From contig CALUFM010000005.1 in NCBI GenBank assembly GCA_944319935.1, positions 111,928 to 175,927 of the forward strand: 64,000 nucleotides of DNA. The letters are read 5' to 3'. Each line of letters opens with the position of its first letter. Within the stretch, counting starts at the first letter, position 1. Shown one piece after another: positions 25,355 to 34,436 of the stretch. Under the pieces are notes generated by a model. It made no database searches. It was not told the DNA's origin and saw only the letters and a list, made by a program, of their open reading frames with translations. The translations under genes were made by a program, and so were the position numbers. Origin of the DNA: an uncultured Prevotella sp. GTDB lineage: Bacteria; Bacteroidota; Bacteroidia; Bacteroidales; Bacteroidaceae.

Positions 25355-27400
25355 TTATTGTTTGAACGGCATTCGGAATGTGCATCCTTCGCGCCAGCGG
25401 TCGCATCCGTAGGCGGTTTTGCCTTTTATTACGTGCCCTTTGCCGCAAAGGGGGCACGTTGTGCCTATTATCGAGTCGTCGGCTGTTGGCGTTTGCGCTT
25501 GTTGCGGGGCGTTTTTTGCCGTGGCTGTTGCGGTGGTTTTCGTTTCACCTTTTGGCTTTGCAGCTTTCTTTTTTGTCTTTTTCTTCATGTCGTCGTCAGT
25601 CATGACGGTTACGTGGCGGTTGCTGTTGTCGGCCAGCACGTCGTTGACGATGGTGGTGATTTGCTGTTTCAGTTCGTTGATGAACTGCCCCGCGTCATAT
25701 TTCTTGTGTTCTATGTCGCGCAGTTTCTTTTCCCAAATGCCTGTCAGTTCGCAGCTTTTCAGCAGTTCTTCCTTTATGGTGTCAATCAGTTCGATGCCCG
25801 TCGGCGTGGCCACAATGTTCTTCCGTTCACGCTTTATGTAACGTCTTTTGAACAGGGTCTCGATGATGTTAGCCCTCGACGACGGCCTTCCGATGCCATT
25901 CTCCTTCAAAGCGGCGCGCAGTTCCTCGTCGTCAACGAACTTTCCGGCCGTCTCCATCGCCCTCAGCAGCGTGGCTTCGGTGTAATACTTTGGCGGAACT
26001 GTCCATTTCTCGGTAAGCGTCGGCGTGTGAGGTCCGCTCTCGCCTTTGGTGAAGGCGGGCAACGTGCGTTCCTCGTCCTGCTGTTTGGCCGTGTCGTTGT
26101 CGGCTGTCTGCACGTCTTTTTCATACAACACGCGCCAACCCGGGTCGGTGATTTGCTTGCCTGTCACCTTGAACTCCACATCGTCAACGCTTCCCATGAC
26201 CGTTGTGGTCGAGAACTTGCAGTCTGGATAGAACGCGCTGATGAAACGCCTGGCCACGAGGTCGTAGACGTGACGCTCCAGGTCGGTCAGGTTTGAGGCG
26301 GGAACGCCCGTTGGGATGATGGCGTGGTGGTCGGTGACTTTCGATGTGTCAAACACTTTCTTGCTCTTTGCCAGCGGCTTGCCGAGCAGCGGCAGGGTGA
26401 ATTGTTCATACCCCCTAAGCCCCTTGAGCGTGGCCGGGCACTTGGGGTAGATGTCGTCGCTGAGGTATTGTGTGTCAACACGAGGGTACGTGGTGAGCTT
26501 CTTTTCGTAAAGCGACTGTATCGTGTTGAGCGTCGTTTCCGCGCTCATTGAGAACTTCTTGTTGCAGTCCACCTGCAAGGAAGTTAGGTCATAAAGGTGG
26601 GGCGGGGCTTCCTTGCCGGCCTTCTTTTGCACGTCGGTCACGGTGAACGGCTTGTCCGCGATTTTGGCGAACGACGCTTCGCCCTCTTCTTTGCTCGTAA
26701 ACTTGCCCTTGGTGGCGGTGAACAGCGTGTCGCGGTACACCGTTGACAACACCCAGTAAGGCTCGGGCTTGAAGTTGTCAATCTCTTTCTGGCGGTTCAC
26801 GATGAGCGCGAGCGTGGGCGTCTGCACGCGGCCGATGGACAACACCTGGCGGCTCTGTCCGTATTTCAGCGTGTACAGGCGCGTGGCGTTCATGCCGAGC
26901 AGCCAGTCGCCGATGGCGCGGCTCAGCCCTGCAAGGTACAGGGGCTGATACTCCTGCTGGTCTTTCAGTGTGCGGAAGCCCTCGCGTATGGCCTCGTCGG
27001 TCATCGACGAAATCCACAGACGCTTCACCGGGCACTTGGCCTGCGCCTTCTGCATCACCCACCGCTGGATGAGTTCGCCCTCTTGTCCGGCGTCGCCGCA
27101 GTTGATTATGCCGTCGGCGGACTGCATGAGGCGTTCAATCACGGCGAACTGCTTGCGTATCCCGTCGTCGTCGATAAGCTTTATGCCGAAACGCGCGGGT
27201 ATCATCGGCAGGGCGGCGAGGCTCCACCGCTTCCACATCGGGGTGTAGTCGTCGGGCTCTTTCAGCGTGCAAAGGTGGCCGAAAGTCCACGTCACTTGGT
27301 AGCCGTTGCCCTCTATGTATCCGTTGTGTGAGGCCGTTGCGCCCAGTATGCGCGCTATGTCGCGCGCCACGCTTGGTTTTTCGGCGATGCAGACAATCAT
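25355..27400 (-). CDS. topB: DNA topoisomerase III (type IA)
   Basis: The start is the ATG at 27400 (MIVCIAEKPSVARD); the frame extends only to a TTG before it. The 681 residues carry the Toprim motifs (IAEKPSVA near residue 5, NCGDAGQEGELIQRW near residue 100). The active-site tyrosine region follows (SIGRVQTPTLALIV, then LYEKKLTTYPRVDTQYL with the catalytic Tyr). A C-terminal zinc ribbon has CPLCGKGHVIKGKTAYGC near residue 655. A Lys/Ala/Thr-rich linker precedes the ribbon. The enzyme relaxes negatively supercoiled DNA and decatenates intermediates. Confidence 0.95.
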   Translation of the reverse strand: MIVCIAEKPSVARDIARILGATASHNGYIEGNGYQVTWTFGHLCTLKEPDDYTPMWKRWSLAALPMIPARFGIKLIDDDGIRKQFAVIERLMQSADGIINCGDAGQEGELIQRWVMQKAQAKCPVKRLWISSMTDEAIREGFRTLKDQQEYQPLYLAGLSRAIGDWLLGMNATRLYTLKYGQSRQVLSIGRVQTPTLALIVNRQKEIDNFKPEPYWVLSTVYRDTLFTATKGKFTSKEEGEASFAKIADKPFTVTDVQKKAGKEAPPHLYDLTSLQVDCNKKFSMSAETTLNTIQSLYEKKLTTYPRVDTQYLSDDIYPKCPATLKGLRGYEQFTLPLLGKPLAKSKKVFDTSKVTDHHAIIPTGVPASNLTDLERHVYDLVARRFISAFYPDCKFSTTTVMGSVDDVEFKVTGKQITDPGWRVLYEKDVQTADNDTAKQQDEERTLPAFTKGESGPHTPTLTEKWTVPPKYYTEATLLRAMETAGKFVDDEELRAALKENGIGRPSSRANIIETLFKRRYIKRERKNIVATPTGIELIDTIKEELLKSCELTGIWEKKLRDIEHKKYDAGQFINELKQQITTIVNDVLADNSNRHVTVMTDDDMKKKTKKKAAKPKGETKTTATATAKNAPQQAQTPTADDSIIGTTCPLCGKGHVIKGKTAYGCDRWREGCTFRMPFKQ

Positions 27401-27407
27401 TGACAAA

Positions 27408-27535
27408 TTAAGAATTAAGAGTTAAAAGTTAAGAAAAATGGGGCTCTTGAAATTATGAGTTAAGAATCAAGAGTTAAGAAAAATGCTGTTACAAGGTGGT
27501 TTTCTTAACTCTTGATTCTCAACTTTTAACTTACT
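27408..27535. repeat. Word-type inverted repeat, TTAAGAATTAAGAG vocabulary, copy 3
   Basis: TTAAGAATTAAGAGTTAA and GAATCAAGAGTTAAGAAA on the left face CTTAACTCTTGATTCTCAAC on the right. It lies between topB and the LUD gene and touches the stop of the latter. Confidence 0.65.
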
Positions 27536-28169
27536 AATACCCCAAGTCTTCGCCCACAAGCACCACGATGTGACGCTTTGCGGGGTGAGAGTTGCGCATT
27601 ATGCTGATGTAGTTGCAGATGCTTTCGGGCGAGTTGCAGTTGTGGCACGTGCCGTCCACCTGGCAAGGCGTCTTGATGTCGAAGCGCGCTGCGTTTATGG
27701 GGCTGGCCGTTGAGCGTGCGCGGGCGACGGCCGCGCTGACGTCTTGCGCCACTTTGTTCAGTCCGATGACGAGTATCACGCGCTTCGGCCCGAACGTGAT
27801 GGCGGCCACGCGGTTGCCGTTGCCGTCGATGTTTACTATCACGCCGTCCTCGCTTATGGCGTTCGCGCTGGTCAGGTAATAGTCGGCCGAGAACGCCTCC
27901 CGGTATATACGCTGCGCCTCGTCGCGGTCGGCGGCCAGGTCACGGTCCATTGTTTTCAGGTCGCGCTCGTGCAGCTTGGCCGTCAGTCCCATGTCGCGTA
28001 TGGTCATCGAGCCGCCCCACGTCACGCTGCTGCCGTCGGGGATGAGGGCTGATACCTTGTCAACCGCCTCTGCGGCGGTGGGGCAGTAGTAAGCCTCGTA
28101 GTTGCGTCTCTCAAGGCTTTTGAGCATCTTTTGAGCCAGTTTGGCGTTGCGTGTTTCTTTTGGAGTCAT
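27534..28169 (-). CDS. LUD-domain (DUF162) protein, stand-alone
   Basis: A 211-residue LUD protein beginning MTPKETRNAKLAQKMLKSL. It has SSVTWGGSMTIRDMGL, YYLTSANAISEDGVIVNIDG and FGPKRVILVIGLNKV. CQVDGTCHNCNSPESICNY near residue 175 holds a cluster of four cysteines not found in lutC here. It is closer to the YkgG/LutC-like single-gene group annotated as lactate utilization protein. A function in lactate oxidation is not implied by context, because lutABC is complete at 3.9-6.7 kb. Confidence 0.85.
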   Translation of the reverse strand: MTPKETRNAKLAQKMLKSLERRNYEAYYCPTAAEAVDKVSALIPDGSSVTWGGSMTIRDMGLTAKLHERDLKTMDRDLAADRDEAQRIYREAFSADYYLTSANAISEDGVIVNIDGNGNRVAAITFGPKRVILVIGLNKVAQDVSAAVARARSTASPINAARFDIKTPCQVDGTCHNCNSPESICNYISIMRNSHPAKRHIVVLVGEDLGY

Positions 28170-28205
28170 GATGTTCTTGTATTAAAAGTTGTGCGTTGTC
28201 GAATG

Positions 28206-28213
28206 CAAAATTA
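28206..28213 (-). promoter_or_regulatory. -7 element of the LUD gene
   Basis: The minus strand reads TAATTTTG, 36 bases before the ATG. Confidence 0.55.
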
Positions 28214-28261
28214 GTGATTTTGCGCCACACACGGAAAGATTTTCCCGGATATGTGCCTTTC

Positions 28262-28381
28262 TTGTTTTGCGTTTTGCGGCAAACGGCGTTGCGAAAGGTG
28301 GCCTTTTACGCGGCAAAAGGCCACCTTTTGGATGACGAAAGGCTGCCTTTTATAACGTGTTGAATGCCAGTGTGTTATGCC
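28262..28381. repeat. Dispersed AAAGGC/GCCTTTT-type intergenic repeat, copy 5
   Basis: TTTTGCGGCAAACGGC, GCGAAAGGTGGCCTTTTACG, GGCAAAAGGCCACCTTTTGG and GCTGCCTTTTATAACG are followed by the tail TTGAATGCCAGTGTGTTA. GGTGGCCTTTTA pairs with its neighbour GGCAAAAGGCCACC. It accounts for most of the 340-base gap between the divergent LUD and subtilase genes. Confidence 0.6.
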
Positions 28382-28456
28382 GCTTGCGCCTGTTTGGCGG
28401 CCAGGCAGTGTGGGAAGAAGGGGGCTGCGGCGGTCAATTTTTTGAATTTCAGCCTC

Positions 28457-28485
28457 TTGGTTTACGCCAAAATGAGTTATCTTTG
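28457..28485 (+). promoter_or_regulatory. Promoter of the S8 peptidase
   Basis: TTG at 28457-28459 and TATCTTTG at 28478-28485; the ATG follows 24 bases later. Confidence 0.65.
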
Positions 28486-28509
28486 TACGCCAAAAACGAC
28501 TAACCACTG

Positions 28510-29931
28510 ATGAACAAGTGTTTATCCATATTGCTTCTGCTCGTCTTTTCGCTTGTCTCCGCAGGCCGTCCGGCCAAGGCTTCGCGCAAGGTGAAATACC
28601 CGGGCGGCAAGACATACATGTTCCGCGTCATGCTGGCCGACAAGCGGGGCACTCCTTTTTCCATCGACAACCCCTCGGCTTACCTTTCGGCCAAGGCCAT
28701 TGAGAGGCGCAGGCGTCAGCGTCTGGCCGTCGATTCGACCGACCTCCCCGTCAATCCCGCTTACCTACGCATGATACGTTCTACGGGTGTTGACGTGGTG
28801 GGCGTGAGCAAATGGAACAACACTGTGCTTGTGCGCAGCCGCAAGCTCGACTGTTTGCGCAGCGTGTCGCGCCTTGCTTGCGTGAAGGAGGTGCGCAAGG
28901 TGTGGACCTCGCCCGACTCTATTACCGTGTCGCCGCCGCGGTCGCACTATCACACGGAGTTCAACCGCTGGGACACCGTGGCGCAAACCCATTACGGCGT
29001 GACGCGCGAACAGGTGGAGATGCTTGGCGGAGTGAAGATGCACAGCCACAGGTTTACGGGGCAGGGCGTCACCATCGCCGTGCTTGACGGCGGCTTCATG
29101 AATGCCGACCAGATACCGTGCCTCAAGGAAGTGGACGTTGTGGGATGGCGCGATTTCGTAGTGCCGCCGTCAAACGACATATTCAAGGAAATGGAACACG
29201 GCACGAAGGTGCTTTCGGTCATTGGTGTTGACGTGCCCGGCACGTATGTCGGCACTGCTCCCGACGCAGCCTTCTGGCTGTTGCGTTGTGAGGACAACGC
29301 TTCAGAGAATCTTGTGGAGGAAGACTACTGGGCGGCCGCAGCCGAATTCGCCGACAGCGTTGGCGTTGACATAATCAGCAGTTCGTTGGGCTTCCATGCC
29401 TTTGAAGACCCGTCGTGCAGCTACAAAATATCACAGCTCGACGGCCATACGGCCATGATTTCGCGCACGGCGTCGATGTTGGCCGGCAAGGGCATAGTGC
29501 TTGTATGCAGCGCGGGCAACGACGGCATGGCCTCTTGGAAGAAGGTCAACGTGCCGGCTGACGCCGACGACATACTGACCGTTGGGGCTGTCACTCCCGA
29601 CCGCCGCAACGCCGCTTTCAGCAGCATCGGGCCTACGGCTGACGGCAGGGTGAAGCCTGACGTTATGGCCTTGGGCAGTCCGACGGCGGTAATCACCGGC
29701 CGCGGCACTATAATAAAGGATGTGGGCACATCGTTTTCCGCGCCGCTCGTGGCCGGCATGGTGGCATGCCTTTGGCAGGCTTTGCCCGGCATGACGGCGA
29801 AAGACATCATCCGCCTTGTGCGTAGCTGCTCTGACAACAGCTCCTCGCCCGACAACATTTACGGTTACGGCATACCTGACTTTTGGAAGGCTTACCTGAC
29901 AGGCAAGGGTGAACGGGGCATGAAGAATTGA
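28510..29931 (+). CDS. Secreted S8 (subtilisin-like) serine peptidase
   Basis: A 473-residue protein with a signal peptide (MNKCLSILLLLVFSLVSAG). The catalytic triad is visible: D193 in IAVLDGGF, H230 in MEHGTKVLSVI, and S410 in GTSFSAPLVAGM. The oxyanion Asn is in VLVCSAGNDGMAS. Residues about 40-160 form an N-terminal prodomain-like region with RRRRQR. There is no recognisable type IX sorting tail; the C-terminus is KGERGMKN. It is probably periplasmic or exported by Sec. It has its own promoter and ends 48 bases before xseA. Confidence 0.93.
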   Translation: MNKCLSILLLLVFSLVSAGRPAKASRKVKYPGGKTYMFRVMLADKRGTPFSIDNPSAYLSAKAIERRRRQRLAVDSTDLPVNPAYLRMIRSTGVDVVGVSKWNNTVLVRSRKLDCLRSVSRLACVKEVRKVWTSPDSITVSPPRSHYHTEFNRWDTVAQTHYGVTREQVEMLGGVKMHSHRFTGQGVTIAVLDGGFMNADQIPCLKEVDVVGWRDFVVPPSNDIFKEMEHGTKVLSVIGVDVPGTYVGTAPDAAFWLLRCEDNASENLVEEDYWAAAAEFADSVGVDIISSSLGFHAFEDPSCSYKISQLDGHTAMISRTASMLAGKGIVLVCSAGNDGMASWKKVNVPADADDILTVGAVTPDRRNAAFSSIGPTADGRVKPDVMALGSPTAVITGRGTIIKDVGTSFSAPLVAGMVACLWQALPGMTAKDIIRLVRSCSDNSSSPDNIYGYGIPDFWKAYLTGKGERGMKN

Positions 29932-29979
29932 TGACGCTTGAGTGCTGCGGAGTGCTTTGATTCAATATAAACAAACGAT

Positions 29980-31365
29980 ATGCGACAACACGACAGGTCT
30001 CAACATACGCTGTTCGGCATGGGCGGAGGCTCTGCTTCTCTCTTTGGCGATGGCGGCGGAGGCGGTAATGGCGGCCATTTGATGCTTTATGAGCTTAACT
30101 CGCTTGTGCGTGACGCCATTGAGCTGACCCTGCCCGGCGACTATTGGGTGGAGGCCGAGTTGTCTGAGGTCAGAGAGCGCGGCGGCCACTGCTACATGGA
30201 GCTTGTGCAGAAAGACATCGACGGAAACTCGCTTGTGGCTCGTGCTTCGGCCAAGTGTTGGCGCAGCGTGTGGCAGACGGCGCGCCCACAATTTGAGAAA
30301 GTTACGGGGCAGAGCCTCCATGCCGGCATGCAGGTGTTGCTGAGGGTGCATGCGCAGTTTCATGAAAGTTATGGATTTTCATGGATTGTGACAGGAATCG
30401 ACCCCACGTTCACCCTTGGCGACATGGCCCGCAAGCGTCAGGAAGTCATCAAGAGGCTGAAGGCCGAGGGCGTGTTTGAGCTGAACAAGGAACTGCCCCT
30501 GTCGCCTTTCGCCCAGCGCATAGCCGTGATTTCAAGTGATACGGCCGCCGGTTACGGCGACTTTTGCAACCAGCTTGACACCAATTCGTTCGGCTTCGCT
30601 TTCAGTGTGACGCTTTTTCAGGCCGTCATGCAGGGCGAACGCACTGAGCGAAGCGTAATAGCCGCGCTCGACGCAATAAACGCCGACGCTGAAAAGTTTG
30701 ACTGCGTGGTGATAATACGTGGCGGTGGGGCTGTGAGCGACTTGTCTGCGTTTGACTCCCTCGCCCTTGCCGAGAATGTGGCCAACTTCCCGTTGCCTGT
30801 GATAACGGGCATAGGGCATGAGCGTGACGAGTCGGTTGTTGACATGGTGGCGCATACACGGGCTAAGACTCCTACGGCTGCCGCGGCGTTGCTCATAGAC
30901 AACCTGAAGCGCACCCTTGACCGCATAGAGGCCGCAAGGCAGTCGATGGCGGGATTGGTGACGCGCCGCATGGATTTTGAACGCATGCGCCTTGAGCGTG
31001 TCGCGGGGCGGGTGCCTGTGCTGTTCTCGCTCGTAAAGACCCGTCAGGACGCGCGTTTGGACAGTTTGTCGGCCAAAATCCAGACTGCCGTCAGGGTGCG
31101 CCTTGATGCTTGCGGGCATCGTCTTGAACGCCTGTCTTCGGCATTGCGGCCTTTGGCCGCGCGCCGTGTCACGGCCGAGAACCACCGGCTTGAGCTTCTC
31201 GCGCAGCGTGTCGCAGCAGCCGACCCCGCCAACCTGCTGCGCCGTGGCTATTCGATAACCTTGCATGATGGCCGCGCCGTGCGTTCGGCTGACGACCTGA
31301 AGCAGGGCGACGTGATAGAGACACGTTTCGGAAAAGGCAGTGTCAAGTCTGAAGTGGTATCGTGA
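29980..31365 (+). CDS. xseA: Exodeoxyribonuclease VII large subunit
   Basis: A 461-residue XseA. A short Gly-rich leader (GGGSASLFGDGGGGGNGG) precedes the OB-fold DNA-binding domain (YWVEAELSEVRERGGHCYME). The catalytic domain follows, with IAVISSDTAAGYGDF, IIRGGGAVSDLSAFD, PVITGIGHERDESVVDMVAHTRAKTPTAAA-like segments (given only in part), and a long coiled-coil. The conserved GxGHExD motif is GIGHERDE. With XseB it degrades single-stranded DNA from both ends. xseB lies 105 bases downstream, so the two are likely co-transcribed. Confidence 0.95.
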   Translation: MRQHDRSQHTLFGMGGGSASLFGDGGGGGNGGHLMLYELNSLVRDAIELTLPGDYWVEAELSEVRERGGHCYMELVQKDIDGNSLVARASAKCWRSVWQTARPQFEKVTGQSLHAGMQVLLRVHAQFHESYGFSWIVTGIDPTFTLGDMARKRQEVIKRLKAEGVFELNKELPLSPFAQRIAVISSDTAAGYGDFCNQLDTNSFGFAFSVTLFQAVMQGERTERSVIAALDAINADAEKFDCVVIIRGGGAVSDLSAFDSLALAENVANFPLPVITGIGHERDESVVDMVAHTRAKTPTAAAALLIDNLKRTLDRIEAARQSMAGLVTRRMDFERMRLERVAGRVPVLFSLVKTRQDARLDSLSAKIQTAVRVRLDACGHRLERLSSALRPLAARRVTAENHRLELLAQRVAAADPANLLRRGYSITLHDGRAVRSADDLKQGDVIETRFGKGSVKSEVVS

Positions 31366-31423
31366 AAGCATATTGAAGTTGTGTGCCCTTGAGTTTGTCA
31401 AGCGTGTGTTTTGCCGATATAAA

Positions 31424-31472
31424 CAAATTGCCACAACCGTAATCCCCACAACCCATAACCGTAAACAACAAT
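31424..31472. repeat. Short ACAACCGTAA-type word cluster between xseA and xseB
   Basis: The words CCACAACCGTAATCC, CCACAACCCATAACCG and AAACAACA resemble the 21.1 kb and 56.6 kb clusters. No inverted partner is seen nearby. Confidence 0.4.
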
Positions 31473-31653
31473 GAAATACGAAGAAGCGATAAGACAGTTG
31501 GAGGACATCGTTGCCAAGATGGAAAACGATGAATTGGACATTGACAGCCTGAGCCAACAGCTCAAGACTGCGCAACGCCTCATAAAGACATGCAAGGACA
31601 AGCTGACCAAAGCCGACGAGGACATTAAGGCCATACTTGACGATAATCAATGA
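31471..31653 (+). CDS. xseB: Exodeoxyribonuclease VII small subunit
   Basis: A 60-residue protein of typical XseB size. It begins MKYEEAIRQLEDIVAKMEND, the conserved opening that pairs with the XseA coiled-coil, and continues ELDIDSLSQQLKTAQRLI. Six copies normally bind one XseA. The placement right after xseA makes the call firm. Confidence 0.95.
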   Translation: MKYEEAIRQLEDIVAKMENDELDIDSLSQQLKTAQRLIKTCKDKLTKADEDIKAILDDNQ

Positions 31654-31723
31654 TTGTCGTGGCACTCCGTCTTCCTGGTTCCGCGGGCCGTTCCATGCAT
31701 CGTTATAAAAATATATAAAAAAA

Positions 31724-31754
31724 TTGCTCGTTCATGAGATTATTACTATTTTTG
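31724..31754 (+). promoter_or_regulatory. Promoter of ilvE
   Basis: TTG at 31724-31726 and TATTTTTG at 31747-31754; the ATG is 31 bases further. Confidence 0.65.
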
Positions 31755-31785
31755 CAACACTAAATTCAACTTTTAAAATCGTATT

Positions 31786-32808
31786 ATGAAAAATCTGGAT
31801 TGGGCTAAATTACCTTTCGGCTACGTGCCGACCGATTACAACGTCCGTTGCTATTACCGCGACGGGAAGTGGGGCGAAATAGAAGTATGCTCCGACGAGT
31901 ATATCAAGATGCACATGGCTGCTACATGTCTGCACTATGGACAAGAGGCTTTCGAGGGACTGAAGGCTTTCCGTTGCCCTGACGGCAAGGTGCGCGTGTT
32001 CCGCATGGACGAGAATGCCGCCCGTTTGCAGAGTACATGCCGCGGCATCCTCATGCCTGAAGTGTCAACAGAGTTGTTTGAGGAAATGGTTACTAAGGTG
32101 GTACGCCTCAATCAGGACTATATTCCTACATACGAGAGCGGCGCGTCGTTGTATATCCGTCCGCTGCTTGTGGGCATGTCTGCCCAGGTTGGTGTGCATC
32201 CGGCTTCTGAATACCTGTTCATGATATTCGTTACTCCGGTAGGCCCGTACTTCAAGGGCGGCTTCGCGACCAACCCGTATGTCATCATCCGCGAGTTCGA
32301 CCGTTCGGCTCCGCTTGGCACAGGTATATATAAGGTGGGTGGCAACTATGCCGCTTCATTGCGTGCCAACAAGATGGCTCATGACCTCGGCTACGCCTGT
32401 GAGTTCTATCTCGACGCCAAGGAAAAGAAATACATGGACGAGTGTGGCGCGGCTAACTTCTTCGGCATAAAGAATAACACTTATGTCACTCCCAAGTCTA
32501 CCAGCATTCTGCCGAGCATCACCAACAAGAGCCTCATGCAGTTGGCTGAAGACATGGGCATGAAGGTTGAGCGTCGCCAGATACCCGAAGAGGAGCTTGC
32601 AACATTCGAGGAAGCCGGAGCTTGCGGCACCGCTGCCGTTATAAGCCCGATTTCGAAGATTGACGACCTCGAGGAGAAGAAGAGCTACGTCATCAGCAAG
32701 GACGGCAAGCCGGGGCCGATATGCACAAAGCTTTACAACAAGCTGCGTAACATCCAGTACGGCATCGAGCCTGATGTACACGGATGGACGAAAGTTGTAA
32801 TTGAGTAA
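31786..32808 (+). CDS. ilvE: Branched-chain amino acid aminotransferase
   Basis: A 340-residue fold-type IV PLP enzyme. Landmarks are LHYGQEAFEGLKAFRCPDG near residue 52, SLYIRPLLVGMSAQVGV, and KVGGNYAASLRANKMAHDLG with the PLP lysine in YKVGGNYA near residue 184. GAANFFGIKN and EEAGACGTAAVISPI complete the cofactor phosphate site. It interconverts Leu, Ile and Val with their keto acids. It is monocistronic behind its own promoter; codon use is host-like. Confidence 0.97.
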   Translation: MKNLDWAKLPFGYVPTDYNVRCYYRDGKWGEIEVCSDEYIKMHMAATCLHYGQEAFEGLKAFRCPDGKVRVFRMDENAARLQSTCRGILMPEVSTELFEEMVTKVVRLNQDYIPTYESGASLYIRPLLVGMSAQVGVHPASEYLFMIFVTPVGPYFKGGFATNPYVIIREFDRSAPLGTGIYKVGGNYAASLRANKMAHDLGYACEFYLDAKEKKYMDECGAANFFGIKNNTYVTPKSTSILPSITNKSLMQLAEDMGMKVERRQIPEEELATFEEAGACGTAAVISPISKIDDLEEKKSYVISKDGKPGPICTKLYNKLRNIQYGIEPDVHGWTKVVIE

Positions 32809-32821
32809 GTATTTGACGGCA

Positions 32822-32941
32822 GAGAGTTAAGGGTTAAGAAAATATGCCTCACGCCAATTGGCAAAGCATGTTTTCTTAATTCTTAACTCTTGCTTGTTTA
32901 AATGTCAATGCTTTATTTTTTATTCATAACTCTTAATCTTG
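32822..32941. repeat. Word-type inverted repeat, TTAAGAATTAAGAG vocabulary, copy 4
   Basis: GAGAGTTAAGGGTTAAGAAA faces TTTTCTTAATTCTTAACTC, with a second complementary run CATAACTCTTAATC before trmB. Confidence 0.6.
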
Positions 32942-32947
32942 ATTTAG

Positions 32948-33718
32948 ATGTCAAAAGGAAAGTTAGCCAAGTTTGCCGACATGGCACGTTATGAGAATGT
33001 GTTTGAGTATCCTTATTCGGTGGTCGAGCAGGTGCCGTTCGACATGAAAGGCCGTTGGCGCGAGATGTATTTCCATAACGACAACCCGATAGTTCTTGAG
33101 TTGGGTTGCGGTAGGGGTGAATATGCAGTCGGGCTTGCGAGGCTTTTCCCTGACATCAACTTCATTGGCGTTGACATAAAGGGCGCACGCATGTGGTCGG
33201 GTGCGACGCAGGCTCTTGCAGAAGGGCTGAAGAACGTGGCGTTCCTGCGTACTAACATTGAGATAATCGACCGCTTCTTTGCCGAAGACGAGGTGCAGGA
33301 GATATGGCTTACGTTCAGCGACCCTCAGATGAAGAACGTCCGCAAACGCCTTACCAGCACGACGTTCATGGAGCGTTACCGCCGTTTCCTTGTCGATGGC
33401 GGCATCGTACACGTGAAGACAGACAGCAATTTCCTCTTCACATACACGTCATACATGGTTGAGCATAACCATTTGCCGTTGCTTTTCAAGACGGAAGACT
33501 TGTACCATGACGGCAGCATCGACGACGACACCCGCCGCATACTCGCCATACAGACTTATTACGAAAGCCAGTGGATAGAGCGTGGGCTGAACATCCGCTA
33601 CATGAAATTCAGGCTTCCGCACAACGTCCCACTGTCAGAGTCGGGCATTGAAATCCCCGTAGACGACTACCGCAGCTACCGCCGCCAGGGGCGCAGCGGG
33701 GTGGAAATGCGGAAGTGA
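32948..33718 (+). CDS. trmB: tRNA (guanine-N7)-methyltransferase
   Basis: A 256-residue TrmB. The SAM motif is [16 protein letters not shown] near residue 52, then [16 protein letters not shown] and the family hallmark [12 protein letters not shown] near residue 119 with the conserved catalytic-region [15 protein letters not shown] follows. It methylates G46 in the variable loop of tRNAs using S-adenosylmethionine. An AT-rich word repeat separates it from ilvE, so it probably has its own transcript or reads through. Confidence 0.95.
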   Translation: MSKGKLAKFADMARYENVFEYPYSVVEQVPFDMKGRWREMYFHNDNPIVLELGCGRGEYAVGLARLFPDINFIGVDIKGARMWSGATQALAEGLKNVAFLRTNIEIIDRFFAEDEVQEIWLTFSDPQMKNVRKRLTSTTFMERYRRFLVDGGIVHVKTDSNFLFTYTSYMVEHNHLPLLFKTEDLYHDGSIDDDTRRILAIQTYYESQWIERGLNIRYMKFRLPHNVPLSESGIEIPVDDYRSYRRQGRSGVEMRK

Positions 33719-33802
33719 CGATGCTAAACGTCCACAATGCCTTGTTCAAGCGATTTGCGGTGATACATTTGTCTTTAACCCTTAAATTTCCGTTTCTGAT
33801 TT

Positions 33803-33995
33803 GATGTCACAATGTCACCGCTCATCCCAATCTGCTGATTGTCAACAGGTTGCATGGTGACATTGGCATACATGTGACATTCACCACTGTCACATGTCCG
33901 TATGCGTGATAATGGTGAATTTGGCACTGCTCTTGATGTCACCGCATAACGCTGTGGCTTTCAACGCTTTACGTTGTGTTGTGACGTTGTGATAT
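33803..33995. repeat. Dense cluster of GTGACA/TGTCAC words
   Basis: Six exact copies of GTGACA or its complement TGTCAC occur at 33805, 33813, 33857, 33874, 33888 and 33937, followed by looser GTTGTGACGTTG words. CATGTGACA (33871-33879) and TGTCACATG (33888-33896) form a perfect 9-bp inverted repeat with an 8-base spacer. This is part of the 718-base gap between trmB and apbC. Confidence 0.6.
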
Positions 33996-34013
33996 TAATC
34001 AATTGGATAAATA

Positions 34014-34103
34014 AACCACTTATTGCGTGTTGCAATAAGCCGCCTATCGCTTTCGCATTTGCCCCTTTTCACAATGCAAAAGACGGCTTTTCATCGTTTG
34101 ATA
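34014..34103. repeat. Dispersed AAAGGC/GCCTTTT-type intergenic repeat, copy 6
   Basis: ATTGCGTGTTGCAATAAGCC, GCCTATCGCTTTCGC, TTTGCCCCTTTTCAC and GCAAAAGACGGCTTTTC show the family's alternating beat in a more degenerate form. Confidence 0.45.
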
Positions 34104-34172
34104 TGCCGTTAACTGTAATTCGGCATGTCACGGAATGCCAGATGAACACATGCGTAATAAAATAACAAAACA

Positions 34173-34373
34173 TCTTTCATCTTTCATCTTCGGGTGTAAA
34201 CCGTTGATTATGAAGACGTTGGCGGCTGAAAGATGTGCCGTGCATCTTTCAGCCGTCTTTCATTTCCTTACATGACAACGGGCTGACAGCCGCGCATGAC
34301 GTCTGTCAGCCTGTATCTTGCTGGCATGCTGGCAGATATGCGTGAAACTGACAGATGAAAGATATTTTATTGG
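34173..34373. repeat. GATGAAAGATG / CTGACAG word cluster with two hairpins
   Basis: CATCTTTCATCTTTCATC lies at the left end and CTGACAGATGAAAGATAT at the right end. Between them are a perfect 12-bp hairpin (34224-34235 with 34243-34254) and a 9-bp pair GGCTGACAG/CTGTCAGCC (34281-34289 with 34303-34311). Nothing coding is seen. Confidence 0.6.
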
Positions 34374-34403
34374 ATAAAATGTATTTGTAACAGGATAATT
34401 TTA

Positions 34404-34411
34404 TAATTTTG
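34404..34411 (+). promoter_or_regulatory. -7 element of apbC
   Basis: TAATTTTG 25 bases before the ATG. A TTTG at 34384 is closer than usual for a -33 element. Confidence 0.55.
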
Positions 34412-34436
34412 CACGGTAAACTAAAACAAAAGATTT

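Noticed and set aside
25229..26296. 355-codon open frame on the plus strand
   Set aside because: Lies antisense to topB, whose domains are all recognisable; the product is rich in Phe/Cys/Val shadows with no motif.
30532..31665. 377-codon open frame on the minus strand
   Set aside because: Antisense to xseA and xseB; the product has no recognisable family and follows from the GC-biased third positions.
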